A stretch of 64,000 bases of DNA from Zeaxanthinibacter enoshimensis (GTDB taxonomy: Bacteria > Bacteroidota > Bacteroidia > Flavobacteriales > Flavobacteriaceae): NCBI RefSeq assembly GCF_004362865.1, contig NZ_SNYI01000003.1:62001-126000 (forward strand), in the 5' to 3' direction. This document shows, piece by piece, positions 47,130 to 55,853 of this stretch. Position 1 is the first letter of the stretch; every line of letters starts with the position of its first letter. The position numbers and the translations under genes were made by a program. A model generated the notes under the pieces. That model did no database searches. It saw only the letters and a list, made by a program, of their open reading frames with translations, and was not told the origin of the DNA.

Positions 47130-47555
47130 TCAGAGGTCTTCCAGGGCAGTAGGGGTGTTCCTGCTTTTAATTTCCATTACCTTTTTAAAGAATTTCTGAA
47201 TGTTTGGCCTATCAGCCTTTACCTTGATAAAATGATGATCCATATACATGCTGTATACAAAAGCATCTCCTTTAAAAAGCGTGAGTTTGTAGTAGGGGAT
47301 TACCAGGGCAAAAGTTTCCAGTAAAGAGCGGAAGCGTACAATGATACCCTTAGGACGGATCTCAACATTGCAGCTATCCAGGTTATTGTCCAGAATAAGC
47401 AGGTTCCTGATCTCGATACTGGTTTCGGTGATCCACAATTTAGGGGATCCAATCCCTCCCATGGCCCATCGCTCTTTCAGTGCAAAAGGTTTACCTACGA
47501 GGGAGTCTACTTCTGCCGTGATTTTTTTGTTGTTGTACGATACGTTGGCGAGCAT
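47130..47555 (-). CDS. Conserved hypothetical protein (141 aa)
   Basis: I do not recognise the family. 141 residues, no signal peptide and no membrane segment, so probably cytoplasmic. It alternates beta strands (ITAEVDSLVG, IEIRNLLILDN, NVEIRPKGIIVRF) with a C-terminal helical, Lys-rich part (IQKFFKKVMEIKSRN). It precedes the SDR/DUF2867 gene by 37 bp and is divergent from argS. No catalytic motif is visible. Confidence 0.65.
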   Translation of the reverse strand: MLANVSYNNKKITAEVDSLVGKPFALKERWAMGGIGSPKLWITETSIEIRNLLILDNNLDSCNVEIRPKGIIVRFRSLLETFALVIPYYKLTLFKGDAFVYSMYMDHHFIKVKADRPNIQKFFKKVMEIKSRNTPTALEDL

Positions 47556-47639
47556 AAATCCTGTTTCTTATAAAGATAACCAAAAGCCAGGCCAATCGGA
47601 AACCGGGCTAATCTATGTAATAGAAGCGCAAAAAATCAT

Positions 47640-47647
47640 TAGTTTTG
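47640..47647 (+). promoter_or_regulatory. -7 promoter element of argS
   Basis: TAGTTTTG matches TAnnTTTG and lies 22 bases upstream of the argS start. It is followed by CAGCC. No clear -33 TTG. Confidence 0.45.
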
Positions 47648-47669
47648 CAGCCTGATTCGCCCATTATTT

Positions 47670-49451
47670 ATGAGTTTGCAAGACGTTATACAGGAGCAGG
47701 TCAAAGCCGGCCTGCAGGAATTATACGAAGTTCAACTGCCATCGGTAGAATTACAACCCACGCGGAAGGATTTTGAAGGAGATATCACCGTGGTGATCTT
47801 CCCGATGCTGAGGTATGTGAAAGGCAACCCTGAGAAGATAGGGGAACAGCTCGGAACTTTCCTGCAGGAGAAAGTAGCCGAGGTCTCAGGATTCAACGTG
47901 ATCAAAGGTTTCCTTAACCTGGTGATCAGCGACGCGTATTACCTTGAGTTTTTTAATAAGGTACGTGGGCAGGAAGGCTATGGTAAAGTAGCGCAAAAGG
48001 ATGATAACGCGGTGATGGTGGAATACTCTTCTCCCAATACAAACAAACCCTTACACCTGGGGCATATCAGGAATAACCTGCTCGGTCATTCGGTATCGCT
48101 TATCCTGGAAGCTGCAGGGAAAAAAGTATATAAGACCCAGATCATAAATGACCGCGGGATCCACATTTGCAAGAGCATGCTGGCCTGGAAACGCTTCGGA
48201 AACGGGGAAACCCCGGAGAGCACCGGTCTGAAAGGCGATAAACTGGTAGGTAACTATTATGTAGCCTTTGATAAGGCGTATAAACAAGAAGTTGCCGAGA
48301 TGGTGGCCGCGGGTACTCCGAAGGAAAAAGCAGAAAAAGAAGCTTCACTGCTTCAGGAAGCCCAGGAAATGCTTAGAAAATGGGAAGCAGGAGATCCGGA
48401 GGTTGTCCAGCTTTGGAAGACCATGAACGGATGGGTATACGAGGGGTTCGAAGAGACCTATAAGAGCCTGGGGGTCAGTTTTGATACACTCTATTACGAG
48501 AGTGATACCTACCTGCTTGGAAAAGATGTTGTAGAACAAGGATTAGAGCAAGGTGTATTTTACCGGAAAGATGACGGTAGTGTCTGGATAGACCTTACCG
48601 AAGAGGGACTGGATGAAAAGATCGTACTCAGGTCTGATGGTACTGCAGTCTATATGACCCAGGATATTGGTACTGCCATTCAAAGGGTGAAAGATTTCCC
48701 TGATATAAACGGAATGGTATACACGGTAGGGAACGAACAGGATTACCACTTTAAAGTCCTTTTCCTCATCCTGAAAAAACTGGGGTTTGACTGGGCAGAT
48801 CATCTTTATCATCTCAGTTACGGGATGGTCGACCTTCCAAGCGGGAAGATGAAAAGCCGGGAAGGAACCGTTGTTGATGCTGATGACCTGGTCCTCGAGA
48901 TGAGCGAGACTGCGGGAGCTATTGCCAGCGAGCTTGGCAAGCTGGAAGATTATTCGGAAGCGGAAAAACAACAGCTCTATCATATGATCGGGCTGGGAGC
49001 GCTCAAATATTATATCCTGAAGGTAGACCCTAAAAAACGGATTTTATTTGACCCGGAGGAATCGGTGGATTTCCAGGGAAATACGGGTCCTTTTATCCAG
49101 TATACCTATGCACGGATACAGTCTATCCTGAGGAAAGCCCCGGAAGAAGGTATGCAGCAGGACGTTGCCACAGACCTGGAGCTGCACCCCAAGGAGAAAG
49201 AATTACTGAAATGGTTAGAAGGATTCCCGGAAGCCGTTCAGCAAGCGGCAGAGAATTACAGCCCGGCCCTGATCGCGAATTATACCTACGAACTCGTGAA
49301 GGAGTTTAATTCGTTCTACCAGCAGGTCTCTATCCTGGGTGAGGCCGATGAAAACATCAAGATCTTCAGGATACAGCTGGCGGATAAGGTTGCACAGGTC
49401 ATCCAGACGGCCTTTGGACTTCTCGGTATTGATGTTCCGGAGCGGATGTAA
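47670..49451 (+). CDS. argS: Arginyl-tRNA synthetase
   Basis: 593 residues, a class I aminoacyl-tRNA synthetase that charges tRNA-Arg. The N-terminal Add-1 domain precedes the signature SSPNTNKPLHLGHIRNNLLG region (HIGH variant HLGH near residue 128-131), and the KMSKS-like loop is GKMKSREGT. The DALR anticodon-binding domain follows (PALIANYTYELVKEFNSFYQQ). Upstream is a near-consensus -7 element. Confidence 0.96.
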   Translation: MSLQDVIQEQVKAGLQELYEVQLPSVELQPTRKDFEGDITVVIFPMLRYVKGNPEKIGEQLGTFLQEKVAEVSGFNVIKGFLNLVISDAYYLEFFNKVRGQEGYGKVAQKDDNAVMVEYSSPNTNKPLHLGHIRNNLLGHSVSLILEAAGKKVYKTQIINDRGIHICKSMLAWKRFGNGETPESTGLKGDKLVGNYYVAFDKAYKQEVAEMVAAGTPKEKAEKEASLLQEAQEMLRKWEAGDPEVVQLWKTMNGWVYEGFEETYKSLGVSFDTLYYESDTYLLGKDVVEQGLEQGVFYRKDDGSVWIDLTEEGLDEKIVLRSDGTAVYMTQDIGTAIQRVKDFPDINGMVYTVGNEQDYHFKVLFLILKKLGFDWADHLYHLSYGMVDLPSGKMKSREGTVVDADDLVLEMSETAGAIASELGKLEDYSEAEKQQLYHMIGLGALKYYILKVDPKKRILFDPEESVDFQGNTGPFIQYTYARIQSILRKAPEEGMQQDVATDLELHPKEKELLKWLEGFPEAVQQAAENYSPALIANYTYELVKEFNSFYQQVSILGEADENIKIFRIQLADKVAQVIQTAFGLLGIDVPERM

Positions 49452-49471
49452 TACCCGATTGCCCACGATCT

Positions 49472-49495
49472 AAAAAAAAGATCTGCAAAGATCAT
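49472..49495 (-). terminator. Weak terminator candidate between argS and the TonB receptor
   Basis: On the minus strand GATCT-TTGC-AGATC is followed by eight T. The stem is only 5 bp, so efficiency is doubtful. It is nested in a larger interrupted inverted repeat CCCACGA (49462-49468) and TCGTGGG (49501-49507). It lies about 110 bases after the receptor stop. Confidence 0.35.
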
Positions 49496-49604
49496 CGGGC
49501 TCGTGGGATTGCCGGTTTTTGGCTTAGATACGGAATAATGATAGATCTCCATCCTCTATGGTGATCGTGCTGCCAGGATTTTCAGTCTGGAAACTGAACC
49601 CCTC

Positions 49605-52163
49605 TTAGAACCTTATCCTGGCGCTGACATTTGGGGTGAGTCCCAAAGAAGCGCTCTCTATCCTTTCTACTTCATCCTGTTCATTGATGCGGTAATAAAC
49701 GTTCAGGAGGTTCTTTTTGTTCAGCAGGTTCAGTACAGATGCTCCCACGGAAGCATTAACACCCGGGCTAATCCGGAATTCGTATATGGCCGATGCATCT
49801 GCCCTGAGATAATCCGGCAGCCTGCTGCTGTTTGGGTCCTGGTAGTTGATCTGGTTTGGGAATATATTCAGGTTTATAATATTATTCCCTTCCTGCGGCT
49901 CAGTATACGGTTTACCCGTCCTGTAATGCAACCCTAGCCCTAGTTTTAAGCGATTATAAGTGTAAGTACCTGCCAGGGTAGCTGCATGCCGGATATCCAG
50001 GTTATTCGGAAAACGGCTTGGATCAATGTCTTCAAAAGTGTAGGTGTTCTCGTTGTAGGTATAGCTGATCCAGGCGCTGATCCTGTCTGCCTGGTGATTC
50101 AACAGGAATTCTATCCCCTTGACATCGTAACTGCCAATCTCCCCGTTGAACTGGTCCTGGTTCTGGAAACCCTGGGTAGCTGTACTGATCCCATCCACCT
50201 GTTTATAAAAAGCTTCGAGACCCAGGTACCATTTATTCTTGTCATAATTCAGTCCCATGGATCCCTGCTTGCTCTTAGTCACAGGCAGGTCCTGGTTGTC
50301 GGAAAGTATCCACCTCCGTTTCTCGATCCCAAGGAAATTCTGCTCCAGGTCTATGACCTGGTTGGTAGTCTGGTTCTTGAATTCTCCAAGGGCGGAAATC
50401 CGCCAGCTGTCGGTAAGGGCATAGTTCAGGTTGATCCTTGGTTCTACGATGATCTCTGAAAATGTATCCAGGTTTTCAATAAAATTAACCCGCACTCCAC
50501 CCCTGGCCATCATATCTCCATCGGCCGATCTGTATTCCAGTTCCGAGAAGGGTGCGTGGGTCCGGATCACCCCTTTTACATTGCTGTTAAAAGGCGGTTG
50601 GGTCACCGTGGTGGTATTGGTGATTCCTACTTCGGAGAACTGGTAGCCGTTGTGCCAGTTGAGCTCTGTCAAGACCTTGTACCGTGTGTTCAGCTTCAGG
50701 GAGGATTCCAGTACCCGGTTATTCTGGAATAACTGTTGTTCTTCGTCATTAGTACTTGTTCTCGCATCCAGGTTATAACGGGTATAATAGGTATTGATGG
50801 TGCTGTGGAAGTCATCAGACCAGTCGCTGTGCAGTACCGCCCCGAAAGACAGGTTGGTCTGGTCCAGGGTGCTCCGGTTTTCACGGCCACTCTGGTTAGC
50901 GGTCTCTGTATAGTCCAGGTCGTTATTGATATGGATAAAGCTTAACCTTGCTTTATGACGCTCGTTAATATCATACAACAGTTTCCCTGTAAAATCATAG
51001 AAGTAAAAATTCTCTTCCTGTGATATATCAGTATCCGCACCATTATCACTCTTTACCTCTGTATCCTGGAAGGCCCTGCTGAAAAACTGTTTATAGGTCG
51101 GGGTATTGAGAAAATCGGTCACAGAACGCCTTGCAGACCATTGGAAACCCAGTTTTTCTGAGAGCGGAAGATAAGCATAAGCATCGCCGCTGATAAGATT
51201 AAACCCAGCGCCCCCGAATATTTTGTCATCAACACGGTCATGGGTCTCCATAAGGATGATCCCGCTTACCCCATCTCCATACTGGGCAGAAGTCCCGTTC
51301 TTTATTAGGGTTACCTTTTCTGTTAGGTAAGGGTTAAAGGCCGATATCAGCCCGAAGAAATGACCGGACTGGTACATTTTGATTCCATCCCACAGGATAA
51401 GGTTCTGGTCGTTTGTTCCACCCCGGATATTGATATCCGAAACGGTTTCATCAATACTTCTTATCCCCGGCAGAGCCTGTACGGATTGCAGGATATCAGG
51501 TTCACTCAGGCCGGGAAGAATCCCAAATTTATCCAGGTCAAGTTGCAGGCTACCATCGGGCATTTCGGAAATTCCCGTGGTCAGGATATTGTATACCACA
51601 ACCTCGTCCAGCTGTTCATAGAGAAGTGCCAGGGGGATAGGGGTACACGGATTGCTTTGAACCAAAGCGGAGGCACTGATGTATAAGGGCTTGTATCCAA
51701 TATGGCGGATCCGGAGGGTGGCTCCGCGGGGAATCTGTTCCAGCCTGAACATCCCGTCAAAATCGGTGATCATGCTGATGCTGCTTCCCAGTACTTCTAC
51801 TGATGCCCCGGTTATGGTGTTCTTCTCATAATTGTCGAGCACCGTACCGCAGACATCGATCAGCCTGCTGCGCGACAGGGTATAATACCGATCACTCAGT
51901 TTCTGGACTTTAAGTTGAGTCTGGTCTGTAAGCCGGGCAAGTATGGTATCCAGGTCCTCTTCTGCGGGCAGTTGTACCCGGACATCTTCCAGGTCTTCAT
52001 CCACGTAGGAGAATTTTACATCGTACCGGCGTTCTAATTCCTGCAGGTAGGTAATTATGTTAACCGTACCCTGGGTGGTTACTTCCTGGGCCATAGACGA
52101 CAAGAGGCCGCAGACCAGGAACAGCATTAAGCAGAAAATTTTTTTAAGGGGTTTCCTCGGCAT
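49605..52163 (-). CDS. STN-domain TonB-dependent outer-membrane receptor (FecA/transducer type)
   Basis: 852 residues. Signal peptide MPRKPLKKIFCLMLFLVCGLLSSMAQ-like (cleaved after AQ). An STN domain at about 35-95 (IITYLQELERRYDVKFSYVD, LARLTDQTQLKVQKL) signals through FecR. Then a carboxypeptidase-like domain (CGTVLDNYEKNTITGASVEVLG), plug (VQALPGIRSIDETVSDINIRGGTNDQNLILWDG) and barrel ending SARIRF. It overlaps the fecR gene by 20 bp, tying translation together. Substrate unknown. Together with the sigma factor and FecR it forms a cell-surface signalling cassette, in which the receptor senses its ligand and induces its own genes. Confidence 0.9.
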   Translation of the reverse strand: MPRKPLKKIFCLMLFLVCGLLSSMAQEVTTQGTVNIITYLQELERRYDVKFSYVDEDLEDVRVQLPAEEDLDTILARLTDQTQLKVQKLSDRYYTLSRSRLIDVCGTVLDNYEKNTITGASVEVLGSSISMITDFDGMFRLEQIPRGATLRIRHIGYKPLYISASALVQSNPCTPIPLALLYEQLDEVVVYNILTTGISEMPDGSLQLDLDKFGILPGLSEPDILQSVQALPGIRSIDETVSDINIRGGTNDQNLILWDGIKMYQSGHFFGLISAFNPYLTEKVTLIKNGTSAQYGDGVSGIILMETHDRVDDKIFGGAGFNLISGDAYAYLPLSEKLGFQWSARRSVTDFLNTPTYKQFFSRAFQDTEVKSDNGADTDISQEENFYFYDFTGKLLYDINERHKARLSFIHINNDLDYTETANQSGRENRSTLDQTNLSFGAVLHSDWSDDFHSTINTYYTRYNLDARTSTNDEEQQLFQNNRVLESSLKLNTRYKVLTELNWHNGYQFSEVGITNTTTVTQPPFNSNVKGVIRTHAPFSELEYRSADGDMMARGGVRVNFIENLDTFSEIIVEPRINLNYALTDSWRISALGEFKNQTTNQVIDLEQNFLGIEKRRWILSDNQDLPVTKSKQGSMGLNYDKNKWYLGLEAFYKQVDGISTATQGFQNQDQFNGEIGSYDVKGIEFLLNHQADRISAWISYTYNENTYTFEDIDPSRFPNNLDIRHAATLAGTYTYNRLKLGLGLHYRTGKPYTEPQEGNNIINLNIFPNQINYQDPNSSRLPDYLRADASAIYEFRISPGVNASVGASVLNLLNKKNLLNVYYRINEQDEVERIESASLGLTPNVSARIRF

Positions 52164-53073
52164 AGAATATCACATTCTCCCCATCCAGGTCATAGGTTAA
52201 CCTGGAAGGTGAACTTATACTCTGCAACGCCAATTCTTTATTTGTATTGCTGAATGTCCCTGTAAATAGTTGGTTGAGGTCCACGTCCCGGGTTTCTACA
52301 TCGATATTGAATTGACGCTCAAACTCTTCTAAAACATACTTCAGGGGGATACTTTTAAAGGAACTTTCCTGGTTTAACCAGGAAGGACCATCAGTCACCG
52401 GCCCTTCTACAGGAATTATTTTCCCGTTGATCGCCAGGAAGGAACTACCTGCGGGTAATTCTTTTTCAACTCCATCAAAGATCACGCGTACCAGGCCTTC
52501 GTAACAACTGACCTCGAAATAATCGCCCCTTTGTTCTACATTGAACTGGGTGCCGAGAACCCAAACTTCCCCAAGATCGGTGTCAACACTGAATTTTTCT
52601 CCTTTGGCAACTTTGAAGAACGCTTCCCCTTCAAGGGATACCACGCGTTCCTTGTTCCATTTCTTTTTACTGTAAGATATCTCCGATCCGGCATTCAGTA
52701 TAATTTCTGAAGCATCGGGCAGGGTGTGGGTTGTAGATTCTGCATACAAGGTGCTAACCGTTTCATCCTGGGAGTTGGCGAACCAGAAAGAAACAGCAAT
52801 GAGCAATACGATCGCTGCAGCAATTTTCATCAGCTTCCGCACCGGCTTCATATTAATGACTTTACCTTTCCCGGGAGTCTCAGTTTGTTTAGCTGCAAGC
52901 CTGGCCTGGAGGTTCTTATAAGCCTTGGCGGAGTCATACGCGGGGCCTTCTATCCTGGCGCTTGCATCAACGATCTTCTTATATGTGGCATATTCGGCAG
53001 TTTCCTTGAACGCTGCCAACTCAGCCTCACTCAGCTCGTTGTTCAACCATTTTGCCAAATAATTTTCTTTCAT
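52144..53073 (-). CDS. FecR-family anti-sigma factor
   Basis: 309 residues, inner-membrane protein. The N-terminal cytosolic part (1-80) would hold the sigma factor; there is one transmembrane helix at about 82-99 (MKIAAAIVLLIAVSFWFA). A periplasmic FecR domain follows (LPDASEIILNAGSEISYSKK, VSLEGEAFFKVAKGEKFSVDTDLGEVWVLGTQFNV), then a DUF4974 C-terminal domain (LKYVLEEFERQFNIDVETRDVDLNQLFTGTFSN). It overlaps the receptor gene by 20 bp, and lies 177 bp after the sigma-factor stop, a gap filled by a heptamer repeat. Confidence 0.92.
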   Translation of the reverse strand: MKENYLAKWLNNELSEAELAAFKETAEYATYKKIVDASARIEGPAYDSAKAYKNLQARLAAKQTETPGKGKVINMKPVRKLMKIAAAIVLLIAVSFWFANSQDETVSTLYAESTTHTLPDASEIILNAGSEISYSKKKWNKERVVSLEGEAFFKVAKGEKFSVDTDLGEVWVLGTQFNVEQRGDYFEVSCYEGLVRVIFDGVEKELPAGSSFLAINGKIIPVEGPVTDGPSWLNQESSFKSIPLKYVLEEFERQFNIDVETRDVDLNQLFTGTFSNTNKELALQSISSPSRLTYDLDGENVIFYAEETP

Positions 53074-53127
53074 GATTCCTTTCTTTACACCTTTATAACA
53101 ACCGAGGTTTAAAATACCCTACCTTTT

Positions 53128-53194
53128 GGTTTGAGGTTTGAGGTTTGAGGTTTGAGGTTTGAGGTTTGAGGTTCGCGGTTTGCAGTTCGCGGTT
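53128..53194. repeat. Tandem heptamer array (GGTTTGA)n between sigma and fecR
   Basis: Six exact copies of GGTTTGA (53128-53169) run into degenerate copies GGTTCGC, GGTTTGC, AGTTCGC and GGTT. The unit of 7 bp is not a multiple of three, but the array is outside any gene, 54 bp upstream of fecR. It could alter mRNA or promoter spacing when copy number changes. It has no spacer structure, so it is not a CRISPR. Confidence 0.9.
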
Positions 53195-53250
53195 CCCCGA
53201 GACCCGCTTCTCTGTCTCCTTTGTCCCTATTAACCTATGTACTTACCACA

Positions 53251-53769
53251 CTAAATCCCATCAATAGTTTCCCGCAACGTCTTCAGTGCCAGGTGCATCC
53301 TTTTTTCAATAGCTTTGACACTTACCCCTTCCAGGTCGGCAATCTCGGCGTATTTTTTGCCTTCTACCCGGTTCATCAGGAAAGTCTGCCGCTGGTTTTC
53401 CGGCAGACTGTTTAAAGCGTTGTCCAGTTTCTGCTGGAATTCCTTTTCCTCCATCAGGTATTCCGGTGATTCCTGTGTCCGGTCATTCTCCAGGCCGCTG
53501 TTATTATACTTAAGCCGTACCTTTTCTGCCTTCAGTACGTTCAGGTAATTGTTGTTGGCAATGGTATAAACGTAAGACTTGGCTTTTCCCGGGGTGACCT
53601 TGGCACAATGCTCCCACAATTTGACAAAGGCTTCCTGTACTACATCGTAAGCTTTCTCCTCATTTCCATATTTATAGAATATAGATCTGAAAATGGCTTT
53701 GGAATGAGCATTGAAAAGGAAGCTGAATACTTCTTCCTTACATACATTGTCGTGATTTTCTATGTTCAA
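53251..53769 (-). CDS. RNA polymerase ECF sigma factor (FecI-like)
   Basis: 172 residues with the two sigma-70 domains of an ECF factor. Region 2 shows AYDVVQEAFVKLWEHC (about 40-55) and region 4 LDNALNSLPENQRQTFLMNRVEGKKYAEIADLEGVSVKAIEKRMHLAL, the helix-turn-helix that reads the -35 element. It would be held by the downstream FecR-family protein and released when the STN receptor binds ligand. Divergent from the 587-residue lipoprotein gene. A TATATTTG element precedes it. Confidence 0.93.
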   Translation of the reverse strand: MNIENHDNVCKEEVFSFLFNAHSKAIFRSIFYKYGNEEKAYDVVQEAFVKLWEHCAKVTPGKAKSYVYTIANNNYLNVLKAEKVRLKYNNSGLENDRTQESPEYLMEEKEFQQKLDNALNSLPENQRQTFLMNRVEGKKYAEIADLEGVSVKAIEKRMHLALKTLRETIDGI

Positions 53770-53862
53770 GGTGGTAATAATTCTGTCTTTCTGCGTTCTA
53801 TAATAATAAAGGTTCAGGCTCCTGAATCCCTTATAATACCGAACGCCCGGATTTGGTTAGCC

Positions 53863-53870
53863 CAAATATA
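53863..53870 (-). promoter_or_regulatory. -7 promoter element of the ECF sigma factor gene
   Basis: The minus strand reads TATATTTG, an exact TAnnTTTG match, about 95 bases before the start codon. Upstream at 20 bases is CTG in place of TTG. Confidence 0.4.
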
Positions 53871-53955
53871 TCTGAAAAAAAATTAAAAATCAGGGTAGGG
53901 TAAATGTTATCCCAGGTGTTTTTAATGTGAATTAGCGTTAAAAATCCAAATCGTT

Positions 53956-55719
53956 ATGAAAAATAGAATCCATTTTGCATTGTATACATTCCTGTTGGGA
54001 ATGACACTGCTTTTCACAGCCTGCCAGTCCGAGTTTGAAGAACTGCCGGAAGATAACCAGCAACAAACCCTGGAGGCTAATTCTTCAACAGCCGTATTAA
54101 TAGAGCGCACAGCATCTAATGACGGCTCATTTGACAATATAGTGGACCAGGCAAGTTGCCTGGCTATACAGTTTCCTTATGAAGTTAATGTCAACGGGGA
54201 GATCTTAATTATAGAATCGAGGGAAGACCTGCAGCTGATCGAAGATATCTTTGATGCCTCTGATATTGATAATGACTTCCTGGAACTGGTTTTCCCGATA
54301 ACCGTTACCACGGGAGCCTATGCTGATATTACCATAAACAGCAGGGAAGGACTAAGAGAGCTCGCGGCCGACTGTATTGAGAACGGCGAAGATGATGATA
54401 TTGAGTGTATAGATTTTGTATACCCCCTCACACTTTTCACTTTTGATCGTACCCTACAGCAAACCAGCAGGGTTACCGTTGAAAATGACAGGCAGTTGCG
54501 TTTCTTCTTCAAAGAACTTGGTGAAGATCAACTGGCCAGTTTCAGTTTTCCTATCAGCCTGAAATTATATGATGGTACCGTGGTCGAAGTAAATAGTAAC
54601 GAGCAATTGGCACGCCTGATCGAGGAGACTAAGGATGCCTGTGACGAGGATGATGACAACGACTATAATGATGACGATTTTACCCAGGAACGACTGAACG
54701 AATACCTGGTAGAATGTCCCTGGTTAGTTCACGAGATGGTACGTGACCAGGTAAACCAGACAGACCAGTATTTTGAATACCTGATGAATTTCGGGGAAGA
54801 CGGGAAAGTTTATGTAAAAGACCGTATTGGTAATACCCTCATCGGTACCTGGACTACCAGGGTGTCAGATAACAACAGGGTGTTATTGAAGCTCGAATTT
54901 GATGTGCTGGTCGACTTTAACCTGGAGTGGTTTGTGTACGAGATCGGGGAAGGTACCATTAAACTCTTCTCTGAAGGAGGAAACAAGATCATCATGAAAC
55001 GCTTCTGTGACGCTCCGGACCCGGGAGCAACCCTGAGGAATATTCTTAAGGAATGTGCCTGGGTGATCAAGAAGGTAAAGAACCAGGGCGAGGAGATAGA
55101 ACGCCTGTTAGGATATGAATTCAATTTCCATGCTGAAGGCGTAGTTACCCTGAGCAATAGTATCAATATCTCCGAAGGGGAGTGGGAAGTCTCTACTAAT
55201 GACCAGGGGATACTGGTCCTGGCCATTGCCATGGGAGCAGAGCCTGCGGTGAACTTTGAATGGCCGGTACGCGACCTGATGAACCAACGTCTCAAATTCG
55301 AGGTAGAAGATATAGGGTACGAACTAATTCTTCAAAGAGTTTGTGAGGACAACGGTGCTGACGGAGATGTTGTAGAGATCAGGGAACTGATGAAGGACGG
55401 ACCCTGGAGAGTTGCCAGCTTTATAGATAGCGAGATTGACGAGGCCGATTTGTATACGCTGTACAGTTTTGCTTTCGAAGCTGAGCATATCATGAGCATG
55501 ACTCTTGGTGAGACCGGGACTACAGAAGCCGGCTTATGGAGAGTACTGAGGAACAGTGAAGGAAAACTGAAAGTATACCTGAATGGCGGTGAGAATGAAC
55601 CCTTGAATGAACTTACCGATGACTGGGACTTTTACTCTGCCGATGCAGGCCGAATAGAACTGAGAAGTGAATCTGATGCCGACGGACAGGTCAAGATCCT
55701 GGTATTTGAAAGGAACTAA
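53956..55719 (+). CDS. Repeat-built lipoprotein of unknown function (587 aa)
   Basis: Signal peptide and lipobox LFTAC (Cys about 23). The N-terminal half has about four short repeats that pair an FP-containing strand with a later E-x-L or L-x-x-L motif (IQFPYEVNVNGEILII...REDLQLI; LVFPITVTTGAYADITINSREGLREL; VYPLTLFTFDR...NDRQLRFF; SFPISLKLYDGTVVEVNSNEQLARLI). The second half has three longer repeats of about 100 residues, each starting L..L...PW or CAW and ending with a Cys or Arg motif (near 246-350, 357-464, 472-587). The protein is acidic (runs of Asp and Glu). I recognise no named family. Divergent from the sigma/fecR/receptor operon. A terminator follows. Confidence 0.8.
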   Translation: MKNRIHFALYTFLLGMTLLFTACQSEFEELPEDNQQQTLEANSSTAVLIERTASNDGSFDNIVDQASCLAIQFPYEVNVNGEILIIESREDLQLIEDIFDASDIDNDFLELVFPITVTTGAYADITINSREGLRELAADCIENGEDDDIECIDFVYPLTLFTFDRTLQQTSRVTVENDRQLRFFFKELGEDQLASFSFPISLKLYDGTVVEVNSNEQLARLIEETKDACDEDDDNDYNDDDFTQERLNEYLVECPWLVHEMVRDQVNQTDQYFEYLMNFGEDGKVYVKDRIGNTLIGTWTTRVSDNNRVLLKLEFDVLVDFNLEWFVYEIGEGTIKLFSEGGNKIIMKRFCDAPDPGATLRNILKECAWVIKKVKNQGEEIERLLGYEFNFHAEGVVTLSNSINISEGEWEVSTNDQGILVLAIAMGAEPAVNFEWPVRDLMNQRLKFEVEDIGYELILQRVCEDNGADGDVVEIRELMKDGPWRVASFIDSEIDEADLYTLYSFAFEAEHIMSMTLGETGTTEAGLWRVLRNSEGKLKVYLNGGENEPLNELTDDWDFYSADAGRIELRSESDADGQVKILVFERN

Positions 55720-55740
55720 GATTAGCCCCAATTTTGCTGA

Positions 55741-55781
55741 AAAGGGTGGTCCCGGAAACGGAGCCGCCCTTTTCTTTTTTA
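55741..55781 (+). terminator. Intrinsic terminator of the 587-aa lipoprotein gene
   Basis: AAAAGGGTGG pairs with CCGCCCTTTT (10 bp, one G-T pair) and runs into CTTTTTT. It starts 22 bases after the stop. Confidence 0.8.
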
Positions 55782-55820
55782 AAACTGCTTCCCATCCTTC
55801 CCTCATCCGTCTGATATTCT

Positions 55821-55828
55821 TATTTTTG
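55821..55828 (+). promoter_or_regulatory. -7 promoter element of ffh
   Basis: TATTTTTG matches TAnnTTTG, 25 bases before the ffh start. It is followed by CTACTC. The -33 region does not show a clear TTG. Confidence 0.45.
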
Positions 55829-55853
55829 CTACTCTTGAAAACAGGATACGACG

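Noticed and set aside
53128-53194. Possible CRISPR array at the heptamer repeats
   Set aside because: The units are 7 bp, contiguous and without spacers, and no cas gene is present.
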